From Comamonadaceae bacterium (GTDB lineage Bacteria > Pseudomonadota > Gammaproteobacteria > Burkholderiales > Burkholderiaceae), in assembly GCA_947377705.1 (NCBI GenBank), contig CANCGU010000015.1, forward strand, positions 1 through 21,655: DNA of 21,655 bases, given 5' to 3'. Positions within the stretch are counted from its first letter, which is position 1. Each line of letters starts with the position of its first letter. Position numbers and translations under genes: made by a program. The notes under the pieces are model-generated. The model did no database searches, was not told the DNA's origin, and saw nothing but the letters and a program-made list of their open reading frames with translations. Below, piece by piece: positions 16,202-21,655 of the stretch.

Positions 16202-16207
16202 ATATTA
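16202..16207 (-). promoter_or_regulatory. Probable -10 element of the rpoH promoter
   Basis: The minus strand reads TGCTAATAT, a TAATAT hexamer preceded by a TGC that partly resembles an extended -10. It overlaps the edge of the CIRCE element. Transcription would start near 16195, giving a leader of about 24 bases that includes the Shine-Dalgarno. No strong -35 is visible. Confidence 0.45.
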
Positions 16208-16231
16208 GCACTCATGCGCCAAGAGTGCTAA
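16205..16231. promoter_or_regulatory. Perfect CIRCE element (HrcA operator) upstream of rpoH
   Basis: The sequence TTAGCACTC-N9-GAGTGCTAA matches the CIRCE consensus at all 18 arm positions with the correct nine-base spacer (16205-16213 and 16223-16231). CIRCE is bound by the heat-labile repressor HrcA, which normally controls groESL and dnaK operons. Here it covers the presumed -10 of rpoH, so HrcA would block sigma-32 synthesis until heat or misfolded protein titrates GroEL. hrcA itself is not in this window. Confidence 0.93.
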
Positions 16232-16274
16232 ACCCTGTTCGACTTATGGGTTAACCCTTGGTAAAGCTAGGTTC

Positions 16275-16321
16275 TAAATACTGTGTTTTTTAACATATAC
16301 TGAAAATAACCACAGTATTTA
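16275..16321. repeat. 11-bp inverted repeat in the rpoH/small-gene spacer
   Basis: TAAATACTGTG (16275-16285) and CACAGTATTTA (16311-16321) are exact reverse complements separated by 25 AT-rich bases. It could bind a dimeric regulator at two half-sites or form a long-looped hairpin. The right arm overlaps the LexA-like box described separately. Confidence 0.6.
16296..16317 (+). promoter_or_regulatory. LexA-like box over a TATACT -10 element
   Basis: TACTG-N10-CAGTA at 16298-16317 fits the outer symmetry of the SOS box (TACTG-TATATATATA-CAGTA), although the inner half-site reads CTGA rather than CTGT. It overlaps TATACT (16296-16301), a good -10 hexamer that would start transcription near 16308, about 27 bases before the small cysteine-rich gene. 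No clear -35 is present. LexA control is a hypothesis. Confidence 0.35.
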
Positions 16322-16334
16322 ACAGGAGTCCGTT

Positions 16335-16559
16335 ATGCCACCGATGACCTTGGAGCGAGTTGCCGTGCAGTGCTGCACGAGCTGTGCGCATGTGCTGAAG
16401 TCGGATTCGTCGCAGACTCAGCTTCGTTGCGGCTTGGGTTATTACTTGCAGCCGCCGCTCACACGCAAGCAAGGCCGCATGGACAGTTACCCCGTGGTTG
16501 AGGCCGATGAGCGTTGTAGCCAGTGGCGCGATCGATTGAAGGGGGTTCTTAACCCTTGA
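16335..16559 (+). CDS. Small cysteine-rich protein of unknown function
   Basis: A 74-residue ORF with an excellent ribosome-binding site, AGGAG at 16324-16328, six bases before the ATG. It has its own upstream regulatory region, so it is very likely real. Cysteines at 13, 14, 17, 32 and 61 occur in CCTSCAH, LRCGLGYY and DERCSQW. The CxxC pair followed by two single Cys suggests a zinc or iron-sulfur site. There is no signal peptide or membrane segment, so it is probably cytoplasmic. It is divergent from rpoH across a 163-base spacer and convergent with ftsY (31-base gap). I do not recognise a characterised family; a stress- or damage-related role is only hinted at by the LexA-like box. Confidence 0.75.
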   Translation: MPPMTLERVAVQCCTSCAHVLKSDSSQTQLRCGLGYYLQPPLTRKQGRMDSYPVVEADERCSQWRDRLKGVLNP

Positions 16560-16590
16560 ATCGATGGTTGGTCTGGCGCCTCAGCTTTAG

Positions 16591-17613
16591 CTAGCCCAAG
16601 AGGGCGTCAGCAAACTCTTGAGCATCGAAGGTTTCGAGGTCTTCCACAGCTTCGCCTACGCCGATGAAGTAAACCGGCACCACCGAGCCTCCCGTTGCAA
16701 CTCGGCTTTGGCCCCACAGCGCAATGGCGGCCAGTACGCCCCCTTTGGCCGTACCGTCCAACTTGGTGACGATGAGGCCTGTTAAGCCCAAAGTCTCGTC
16801 AAACGCTTTCACTTGCGTTAGGGCGTTTTGGCCGGTGTTGCCGTCAATCACTAGCAGTACTTCGTGCGGGCCCGTTTCGTCGGCTTTTTGCACCACGCGT
16901 TTAATTTTTTTCAACTCTTCCATCAAGTGCAGTTGGGTGGGCAAGCGTCCTGCGGTGTCAACCAGCACCACATCTTTGCCGCGCGCGCGGCCTGCAGTGA
17001 CTGCATCAAAGCTGACGGAGGCTGGATCCCCTCCTTCTTGACCCACGATTTCTACGGTGTTGCGAGTGGCCCAAATGGCCAGTTGTTCGCGGGCGGCAGC
17101 ACGAAAGGTATCGGCGGCAGCCAGTAAGACAGAGGCGCCGCTGTCGCTCAAGTGGCGCGTGAGTTTGCCAATCGAGGTGGTTTTGCCCGCGCCATTGACG
17201 CCTGCGACCATGATGATGGTGGGCTTGTGCGCACCGATGGTCAGCGTTTTTTCCAACGGTTTGAGCAAATGGGCGATGGATGCGGCTAACAAGGCTTTGA
17301 CAGCCGAGGGTTCCGTGGTACCCGTGTCTTTGATGCGTTGCTTCAAGTCGGCCAGCAAATGCTCGGTCGCTTGGACGCCAGCATCGGCCATGAGCAGGGC
17401 GGTTTCGAGTTCTTCGTACAGCGCGTCGTCAATCTTCGTCCCCGTGAACACGGTACTGATGCTTTGACCCGTTCGGCGAAGACCTTTGCCCAAACGGGCC
17501 ATCCAGCCTTCGCGCGGGCGCTCAGTGGTGCTAGGCATCACCTCCGCTGTGGCCGTGGTGTTGTGCGTTGTTGCGGTGGGAGCCGGGATTTTTTTCTTGA
17601 AAAAGCTAAACAT
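16591..17613 (-). CDS. ftsY: Signal recognition particle receptor FtsY
   Basis: SRP-type GTPase that docks ribosome-nascent chain-SRP complexes at the inner membrane. The 340-residue protein has a short, Thr-rich A region (1-35) starting with a basic, amphipathic MFSFFKKK, then the N domain (ELETALLMADAGVQATEHLL) and the G domain. GTPase motifs are GVNGAGKTTSIGKL (138-151), DTFRAAAREQL (168-178), DTAGRLPTQ (219-227) and TKLDGTAKGG. The A domain is far shorter than in E. coli FtsY (about 200 residues), which is usual for many betaproteobacteria. It is divergent from rsmD with only 30 bases between starts, so their promoters must overlap or lie inside the genes. Confidence 0.96.
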   Translation of the reverse strand: MFSFFKKKIPAPTATTHNTTATAEVMPSTTERPREGWMARLGKGLRRTGQSISTVFTGTKIDDALYEELETALLMADAGVQATEHLLADLKQRIKDTGTTEPSAVKALLAASIAHLLKPLEKTLTIGAHKPTIIMVAGVNGAGKTTSIGKLTRHLSDSGASVLLAAADTFRAAAREQLAIWATRNTVEIVGQEGGDPASVSFDAVTAGRARGKDVVLVDTAGRLPTQLHLMEELKKIKRVVQKADETGPHEVLLVIDGNTGQNALTQVKAFDETLGLTGLIVTKLDGTAKGGVLAAIALWGQSRVATGGSVVPVYFIGVGEAVEDLETFDAQEFADALLG

Positions 17614-17643
17614 GTGTGGGTGTTTCTAGAATCAGTCCATTCT

Positions 17644-18255
17644 ATGAAAACCCGTACACCTACTCCTACCCCCAAACCCGTCCCTACCAAACCGCACAAA
17701 GGCGCTGGCGAGGTTCGCATCATCGGCGGCGAATGGCGCCGCACCAAACTGCCCGTGGCCTTGAAACCTGGTCTGCGCCCTACGCCCGACCGTGTGCGCG
17801 AAACCTTGTTCAACTGGCTGGGTCAGTCGCTCTTGGGCTGGCGCTGTGTGGACCCGTTTGCTGGGACCGGCGCCTTGGGCTTTGAAGCTGCCTCACGCGG
17901 CGCAGCCCATGTGCAGGTGTGCGAGCTAGACCCTGCCTTGGTGGCGCAACTCAGCACCCAAGTGAACCGCCTCAAGGCCACCAACGTACATGTGCTGCGT
18001 ACCGATGGCTTGGCGTGCTTGAAGCAGCTCAGTCCGTCTAGCGTGGACTTGATCTTCATCGATCCCCCATTTGATGGCGCTTTGTTTGAGCCAGCGTTGC
18101 AAGCATCAGCTAAAGCTGTGAAGACCGATGGCTTTGTGTACCTTGAAGCCCCTGCGGCATGGACTGACGAGCAGCTAGCACCGATGGGCTTGACGCTGCA
18201 CCGCCACCTCAAGGCGGGCGCGGTGCATGCGCACCTGTTACGCCGGATTGCATAA
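17644..18255 (+). CDS. rsmD: 16S rRNA (guanine(966)-N(2))-methyltransferase
   Basis: Methylates N2 of G966 in 16S rRNA during 30S assembly, using S-adenosylmethionine. The 203-residue protein has a proline/threonine-rich N-terminal tail (PTPTPKPVPTKPHK), then the RsmD signature VRIIGGEWRRTKLP and RPTPDRVRETLFNWL. The cofactor loop is CVDPFAGTGALGFEAASRGA (D70) and the catalytic motif is IDPPF (140-143). The frame runs open far upstream opposite ftsY; ATG 17644 is chosen because homology begins just after it. No clear Shine-Dalgarno precedes it. TAGAAT at 17627-17632 could be a -10 giving a very short leader. coaD follows after 35 bases, a common pairing. Confidence 0.93.
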   Translation: MKTRTPTPTPKPVPTKPHKGAGEVRIIGGEWRRTKLPVALKPGLRPTPDRVRETLFNWLGQSLLGWRCVDPFAGTGALGFEAASRGAAHVQVCELDPALVAQLSTQVNRLKATNVHVLRTDGLACLKQLSPSSVDLIFIDPPFDGALFEPALQASAKAVKTDGFVYLEAPAAWTDEQLAPMGLTLHRHLKAGAVHAHLLRRIA

Positions 18256-18290
18256 TCAGTTTTGATTTTTACAAATACGTAGGAGCGCTC

Positions 18291-18788
18291 ATGTCCAAGC
18301 AAGTCGTCGCTATTTACCCTGGCACCTTTGACCCCATTAGCTTGGGCCATGAAGACATCGTGCTGCGTGCGGCTGCCATGTTTGACAAAGTCATTTTGGC
18401 CGTGGCGACAGCACATCACAAGAAGACCCTGTTCACGTTGGAGGAGCGCATGGACATGGCGCGCGAGGCAATGGCCGCACACCCACAGGTGGACGTGGTG
18501 CCCTTCACCGGCTTAGCTCGGGACTTTGTGCGTGTCCACAACGCCACCGTCATGGTGCGCGGTGTGCGCACCGTGACTGACTTTGACTATGAGTTTCAAC
18601 TTGCGGGCATGAACCGCGAGCTGATGCCTGAAGTGGAAACCGTGTTCCTCACCCCCAGCGCCAAATACCAATTTATCTCCAGCACCTTTGTGCGTGAAAT
18701 CTCTTTGCTAGGCGCTGGCGACGATGGCCAGAACTTGGTGTCGGCTGGGGTTTACAAGCGCTTGCTGGCTAAGCGTACGGCCAAGTGA
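18291..18788 (+). CDS. coaD: Phosphopantetheine adenylyltransferase
   Basis: Penultimate step of coenzyme A synthesis: ATP plus 4'-phosphopantetheine gives dephospho-CoA and diphosphate. The 165-residue protein is of normal length and has the nucleotidyltransferase motif PGTFDPISLGHEDI (T12, H20), the ATP-contacting VRGVRTVTDFDYE, and ISSTFVREI near the C-terminus. AGGAG stands six bases before the ATG. Its stop overlaps the GTG start of the next gene (GTGA), indicating coupling. Confidence 0.97.
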   Translation: MSKQVVAIYPGTFDPISLGHEDIVLRAAAMFDKVILAVATAHHKKTLFTLEERMDMAREAMAAHPQVDVVPFTGLARDFVRVHNATVMVRGVRTVTDFDYEFQLAGMNRELMPEVETVFLTPSAKYQFISSTFVREISLLGAGDDGQNLVSAGVYKRLLAKRTAK

Positions 18789-19493
18789 CCGATTTTTTAT
18801 TGATTCGCCATGGCGAAACGGCTTGGAACCGTGAGCTACGTTTTCAAGGTCAGTTGGATGTGCCGCTGAATGACATGGGCCTGCAACAAGCCCAGCGTTT
18901 GAAAACACGCATGGCGCAAGTTTTGGGTGAATGGCAAGTGCAGGGCCGTGTACCTACCCGCCTCATCAGCAGCGATTTGCAACGTGCCCAGCAAACCGCG
19001 CAACCCGTGGCTGAGGTATTGGGCCACCCCTGCATCTTGAACGCAGGTTTGCGCGAGCAGTGCTACGGCATGTTTGAAGGCATGCGCAGCCCCGATATTC
19101 AAGCGCAACACCCCGAAGCATGGCAGCGATGGTTGGCCTTTGATGCCGATATGGCGGTGGCTGGCGCCGAAACGACGCGTGCGTTTCATACCCGAGTGAT
19201 GACGGCCTTGCAAGATCTCGCCTTGCAATACGCAGGCGAACACGTTGTGGTCGTCACGCATGGCGGCGTGCTCGACATGGTGTGGCGTCATGCGCAAGCT
19301 TTGTCGCTGAACGGCCCGCGTGTGTGCGACATTCCCAACGCAGGCTTGAACCAAGTGGCTTGGCATGATGGTGCGCTGCACATTCAAGTGTGGGCCGATG
19401 CTGCGCATTTGGCAGATTTGCCTGAGCAACCCGTTTACAGCCAAAAGCGTTTGCTGGACGCGCGTGGCCAAACATACGTCAGCGGTGTGGCCT

Positions 19494-19495
<2 letters not shown>
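18785..19495 (+). CDS. Histidine phosphatase family protein (phosphoglycerate mutase-like)
   Basis: The 236-residue protein carries the catalytic RHGE motif at once (MTDFLLIRHGETAWN, H9 being phosphorylated), then FQGQLDVPLNDMG, ISSDLQRAQQTAQP, REQCYGMFEGM and VVVTHGGVLDMVWR with the second catalytic His. It belongs to the cofactor-independent-looking GpmB/PhoE/CobC group, in which substrates vary widely (sugar phosphates, nucleotides, alpha-ribazole phosphate), so a mutase label is not safe. The GTG start at 18785 overlaps the coaD stop by four bases. It is followed by a hairpin. Confidence 0.9.
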
Positions 19496-19822
<327 letters not shown>

Positions 19823-19852
19823 CCAAGCCTTGGCCGCGCAGTGGGCTGCGTT

Positions 19853-20344
19853 TCATTGACTTGACGCCGGTCTAGCAGGCACCGCTTTGGCGGTGCTTTT
19901 CTTTTTGGGCGCCGCGTTGGGGTCTACGGCTGTGAAATACGGGCTTTGGGGTTTGCGGGCGTGCTTGCCTCTGGGTTTGTTGTGTTTGGTTAAGGCGTCA
20001 TTGCTTGATAAATCTGCAGGAGGGGCGCTCAGTGCGTTGACTCGCGTCGGCGCTGATTGAAGGGCTTGCCTTTGTGCCTGCAGTCTTTGTGCTTCTAGGG
20101 CTTGCGCTTCTCGTAAGTCACGGCTGGGTGCGGTACTTTTTTCTTGTCCCGAGTTGCTGAACACGGAACTTGGTTTGACTTCTGTTGCGGCGGTGTGGCC
20201 GCATTGGCTTGATGCGCTGTAGGCATTTCCGCAGCGATACACCGTGTCTGCAAAGGCGGTATGGGTGAGCAGCACCGCTGCGCCGAGCACGGTTGCAAAA
20301 AACTTAGTTGGGTTCGGTCCCTTGGGTTGGTGTTTCGTCAGCAT
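19853..20344 (-). CDS. Secreted hypothetical protein, DUF4124-like N-terminus
   Basis: The 163-residue product has a signal peptide ([18 protein letters not shown], cleavage likely before DTVYRC). It then has a short motif [16 protein letters not shown], similar to the start of DUF4124 domains (Y+CxxxxG...), a polar helix rich in Q, R, A and E (about 78-95), and a Lys/Pro/Ala-rich tail. The first ATG (20344) overlaps the end of pth by 41 bases and has GAGGA six bases upstream inside pth, so the two are probably co-translated. The C-terminal KKKSTAKA codons are the antisense of the ferredoxin terminator. No function is known. Confidence 0.75.
   Translation of the reverse strand: MLTKHQPKGPNPTKFFATVLGAAVLLTHTAFADTVYRCGNAYSASSQCGHTAATEVKPSSVFSNSGQEKSTAPSRDLREAQALEAQRLQAQRQALQSAPTRVNALSAPPADLSSNDALTKHNKPRGKHARKPQSPYFTAVDPNAAPKKKSTAKAVPARPASSQ
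19879..19906 (+). terminator. Intrinsic terminator of the ferredoxin transcript
   Basis: GCACCGC (19879-19885), TTTG loop, GCGGTGC (19890-19896) and then TTTTCTTTTT. The stem is perfect and GC-rich, and the T-tract is on the plus strand, so it ends transcription from the coaD-ferredoxin side. It lies inside the 3' end of the convergent hypothetical gene. Confidence 0.85.
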
Positions 20345-20978
20345 CTGAAGTCCTCGTTGTCTCCGTGCCAGGCAGCGTGGCCGGCCGAGGTGGTTTGGGC
20401 CGAGGCGGCTTGGCGGTGTGAATCATTTGCGTGGCTTTCACCATGTCGCCCGCAAGCAAATGCGGCAAGGCCAAGCTGGTGCGTGTGATGCAGTCTTCAA
20501 TGGCGGTGCGTTGGTCAGGGGCTGGTTTTTTCAGCACCCAATTCGCAACCTCTGATTTCACACCGGGGTGGCCAATGCCAATGCGCAGTCGCCAGTATTG
20601 GTCTGTGCCGAGCTGTGCATGGATGTCGCGCAAACCATTGTGGCCAGCATGGCTGCCGCCGAGTTTGAGTTTGGCTTCGCCAGGTGTGATGTCCAACTCG
20701 TCGTGGACGACCAAAATTTCTTCGGGTTGGATTTTGAAAAAACGCGCCAAAGCTCCTACCGACTTGCCTGATAGGTTCATGAAGGTTTGTGGCTCCAGCA
20801 GCCACACGTTTTCCCCCTTGACTGAGGTACGAGCTACTAAGCCGTGGTAGGCACGGTCGGGTTGCAGCGTGACTTTGAGGTCGCGTGCCACAGTGTCTAT
20901 CCACCAAAAGCCCGCGTTGTGGCGCGTGGCTTCGTATTCAGTGCCGGGGTTGCCCAGGCCAACGAGGAGCTTGATCAT
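20304..20978 (-). CDS. pth: Peptidyl-tRNA hydrolase
   Basis: Releases peptides from prematurely dropped peptidyl-tRNA. The 224-residue protein has the family signature [22 protein letters not shown] with N10 and catalytic H20, the FMNLSGKSV loop, [28 protein letters not shown] with the conserved Asp, and [11 protein letters not shown]. The core ends near residue 190, as in E. coli (194 residues). The remaining 35 or so residues are a Pro- and Thr-rich low-complexity tail ([30 protein letters not shown]). It is downstream of rplY but separated from it by an intrinsic terminator. The start lacks a good Shine-Dalgarno. Confidence 0.96.
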   Translation of the reverse strand: MIKLLVGLGNPGTEYEATRHNAGFWWIDTVARDLKVTLQPDRAYHGLVARTSVKGENVWLLEPQTFMNLSGKSVGALARFFKIQPEEILVVHDELDITPGEAKLKLGGSHAGHNGLRDIHAQLGTDQYWRLRIGIGHPGVKSEVANWVLKKPAPDQRTAIEDCITRTSLALPHLLAGDMVKATQMIHTAKPPRPKPPRPATLPGTETTRTSDADETPTQGTEPN

Positions 20979-20990
20979 GTGAGGATTATT

Positions 20991-21024
20991 CCAAAAGCAA
21001 AACGGCCCACCGAGGTGGGCCGTT
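20991..21024 (-). terminator. Intrinsic terminator of rplY
   Basis: AACGGCCCAC (21001-21010), CGAG loop and GTGGGCCGTT (21015-21024) form a perfect 10-bp stem. On the minus strand it is followed by TTGCTTTTGG, a T-rich run. It lies 22 bases after the rplY stop and 13 before the pth start codon. Some readthrough, or a pth promoter within or just after it, is needed to express pth. Confidence 0.85.
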
Positions 21025-21046
21025 CAAAGCAATATCTAAAAAGAGA

Positions 21047-21655
21047 TTACTTCTTCTTTTTGTTGTCGCCAGCAGCGGCGGCGGCTTCTTGAGGTGTAGG
21101 TGCCTCAGCTTTTGTTGCCACCACAGCAACCAACACAGGGTTGGAGTTGCCAGGCGCCACAACGGTCACGCCTGCTGGCAGTGTGATGTCTTTGGCGTGC
21201 AAGGAGTGACCTTTGGTCAAGTTGCTCAAGTCCACAGCGATGAACTCTGGCAAATCTTTTGGCATGCAAGTGACTTCCAATTCAGTGGCGATGTGGTTGA
21301 TCAAGCACTGGTCAGCTTTGACAGCGGGTGAGTTCTCTTCACCAGAGTAGTGCAAAGGCACTTTTTTCTTCATCTTGGTGTTGGCATCGATGCGTTGGAA
21401 ATCGATGTGCAAGACGAGCTGCTTGTAAGGGTGGTATTGCACGTCGCGCAGCAACACTTCGGTTGTTTTGCCAGCGTGTTCCATTTGCAAGACAGAAGCG
21501 TGGAAAGCTTCTTTCTTCAAGGCATGCCACAAAGCGTTGTGATCGATTTCGATCAATGTGGGTTCAGCAGTGCCACCATAGACGATGCCAGGTGTACGGC
21601 CAGTGATACGCAGACGGCGGCTCGCACCCGTTCCCTGCTTAGCGCGCTCAAAAGC
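21047..21655 (-). CDS. rplY: 50S ribosomal protein L25/Ctc family (N-terminus outside window)
   Basis: 5S rRNA-binding ribosomal protein of the long TL5/Ctc type. The minus frame is open from the right edge to the stop at 21047, giving 202 visible residues. It begins [20 protein letters not shown] and [20 protein letters not shown], typical of the L25 5S-binding domain; only the first few residues (family start about MKFV) are missing. The C-terminal beta domain ([47 protein letters not shown]) is present, followed by an Ala- and Lys-rich tail ending DNKKKK. An apparent start at 21556 is only an internal TTG. A strong terminator follows it. Confidence 0.95.
   Translation of the reverse strand, partial: AFERAKQGTGASRRLRITGRTPGIVYGGTAEPTLIEIDHNALWHALKKEAFHASVLQMEHAGKTTEVLLRDVQYHPYKQLVLHIDFQRIDANTKMKKKVPLHYSGEENSPAVKADQCLINHIATELEVTCMPKDLPEFIAVDLSNLTKGHSLHAKDITLPAGVTVVAPGNSNPVLVAVVATKAEAPTPQEAAAAAGDNKKKK

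Noticed and set aside
16248..16257. GGGTTAACCC palindrome between CIRCE and the 11-bp inverted repeat
   Set aside because: Ten-base perfect palindrome, but with no known operator match and no loop it is not enough to call a site.
17338..17643. Upstream extension of rsmD to 17338
   Set aside because: It runs antisense through ftsY; RsmD similarity begins only after 17644.
19837..19854. CGCAG-TGGG-CTGCG stem followed by TTTC after the ferredoxin gene
   Set aside because: Weak 5-bp stem; a much stronger terminator lies 40 bases downstream.

Overview
The window looks like a chromosomal segment of a betaproteobacterium in the Burkholderiales, most likely Comamonadaceae (Limnohabitans/Rhodoferax-like). 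Evidence for this is the order DUF2909 - SURF1 - SCO-like protein - ctaA - ctaB - SCO1, an ftsY/rsmD/coaD/ferredoxin block, an rplY-pth block, and periplasmic Bug-type binding proteins. The family-level assignment is inferred from gene content and protein style, not from a marker tree. Coding density is very high. No stretch longer than about 165 bases lacks a gene, and I saw no rRNA, tRNA, CRISPR array, insertion sequence or phage gene.

Region 1 (1-4288) is the downstream half of an aa3-type cytochrome c oxidase biogenesis cluster. It holds a DUF2909 twin-helix membrane protein on the minus strand (cut by the left edge), then SURF1, an uncharacterised membrane-anchored CxxxC protein, heme A synthase (ctaA), heme O synthase (ctaB) and the copper chaperone SCO1, all on the plus strand. 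Together they make heme O and heme A and deliver heme and copper to the oxidase.

Region 2 (4305-15243) is a catabolic island. A LysR-type regulator is divergent from a plus-strand operon encoding a bifunctional enoyl-CoA hydratase/3-hydroxyacyl-CoA dehydrogenase, a thiolase, two adjacent acyl-CoA dehydrogenase subunits, a crotonase, a family III CoA-transferase and two Bug/TctC periplasmic binding proteins. The set closely resembles the pimelate (pim) operon of Rhodopseudomonas, but a CoA-transferase replaces the acid-CoA ligase and solute-binding proteins have been added. I infer beta-oxidation of a dicarboxylic or similar carboxylic acid. The operon is followed by what looks like a deleted remnant of glutaryl-CoA dehydrogenase, the enzyme that would consume the product of pimelate oxidation.

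Region 3 (15248-16559) contains rpoH (sigma-32, minus strand) divergent from a small cysteine-rich protein gene. The 163-bp spacer is rich in regulatory sequence: a perfect CIRCE element (HrcA operator) just upstream of rpoH, an 11-bp inverted repeat, and a LexA-like box over a TATACT -10 in front of the small gene.

Region 4 (16591-21655) is housekeeping. It has ftsY (minus) divergent from rsmD, then coaD, a histidine phosphatase and a YfhL-type 2[4Fe-4S] ferredoxin (plus). Convergent to these lie a secreted hypothetical protein, pth and rplY on the minus strand (rplY is cut by the right edge). Clear intrinsic terminators follow the ferredoxin gene and rplY.
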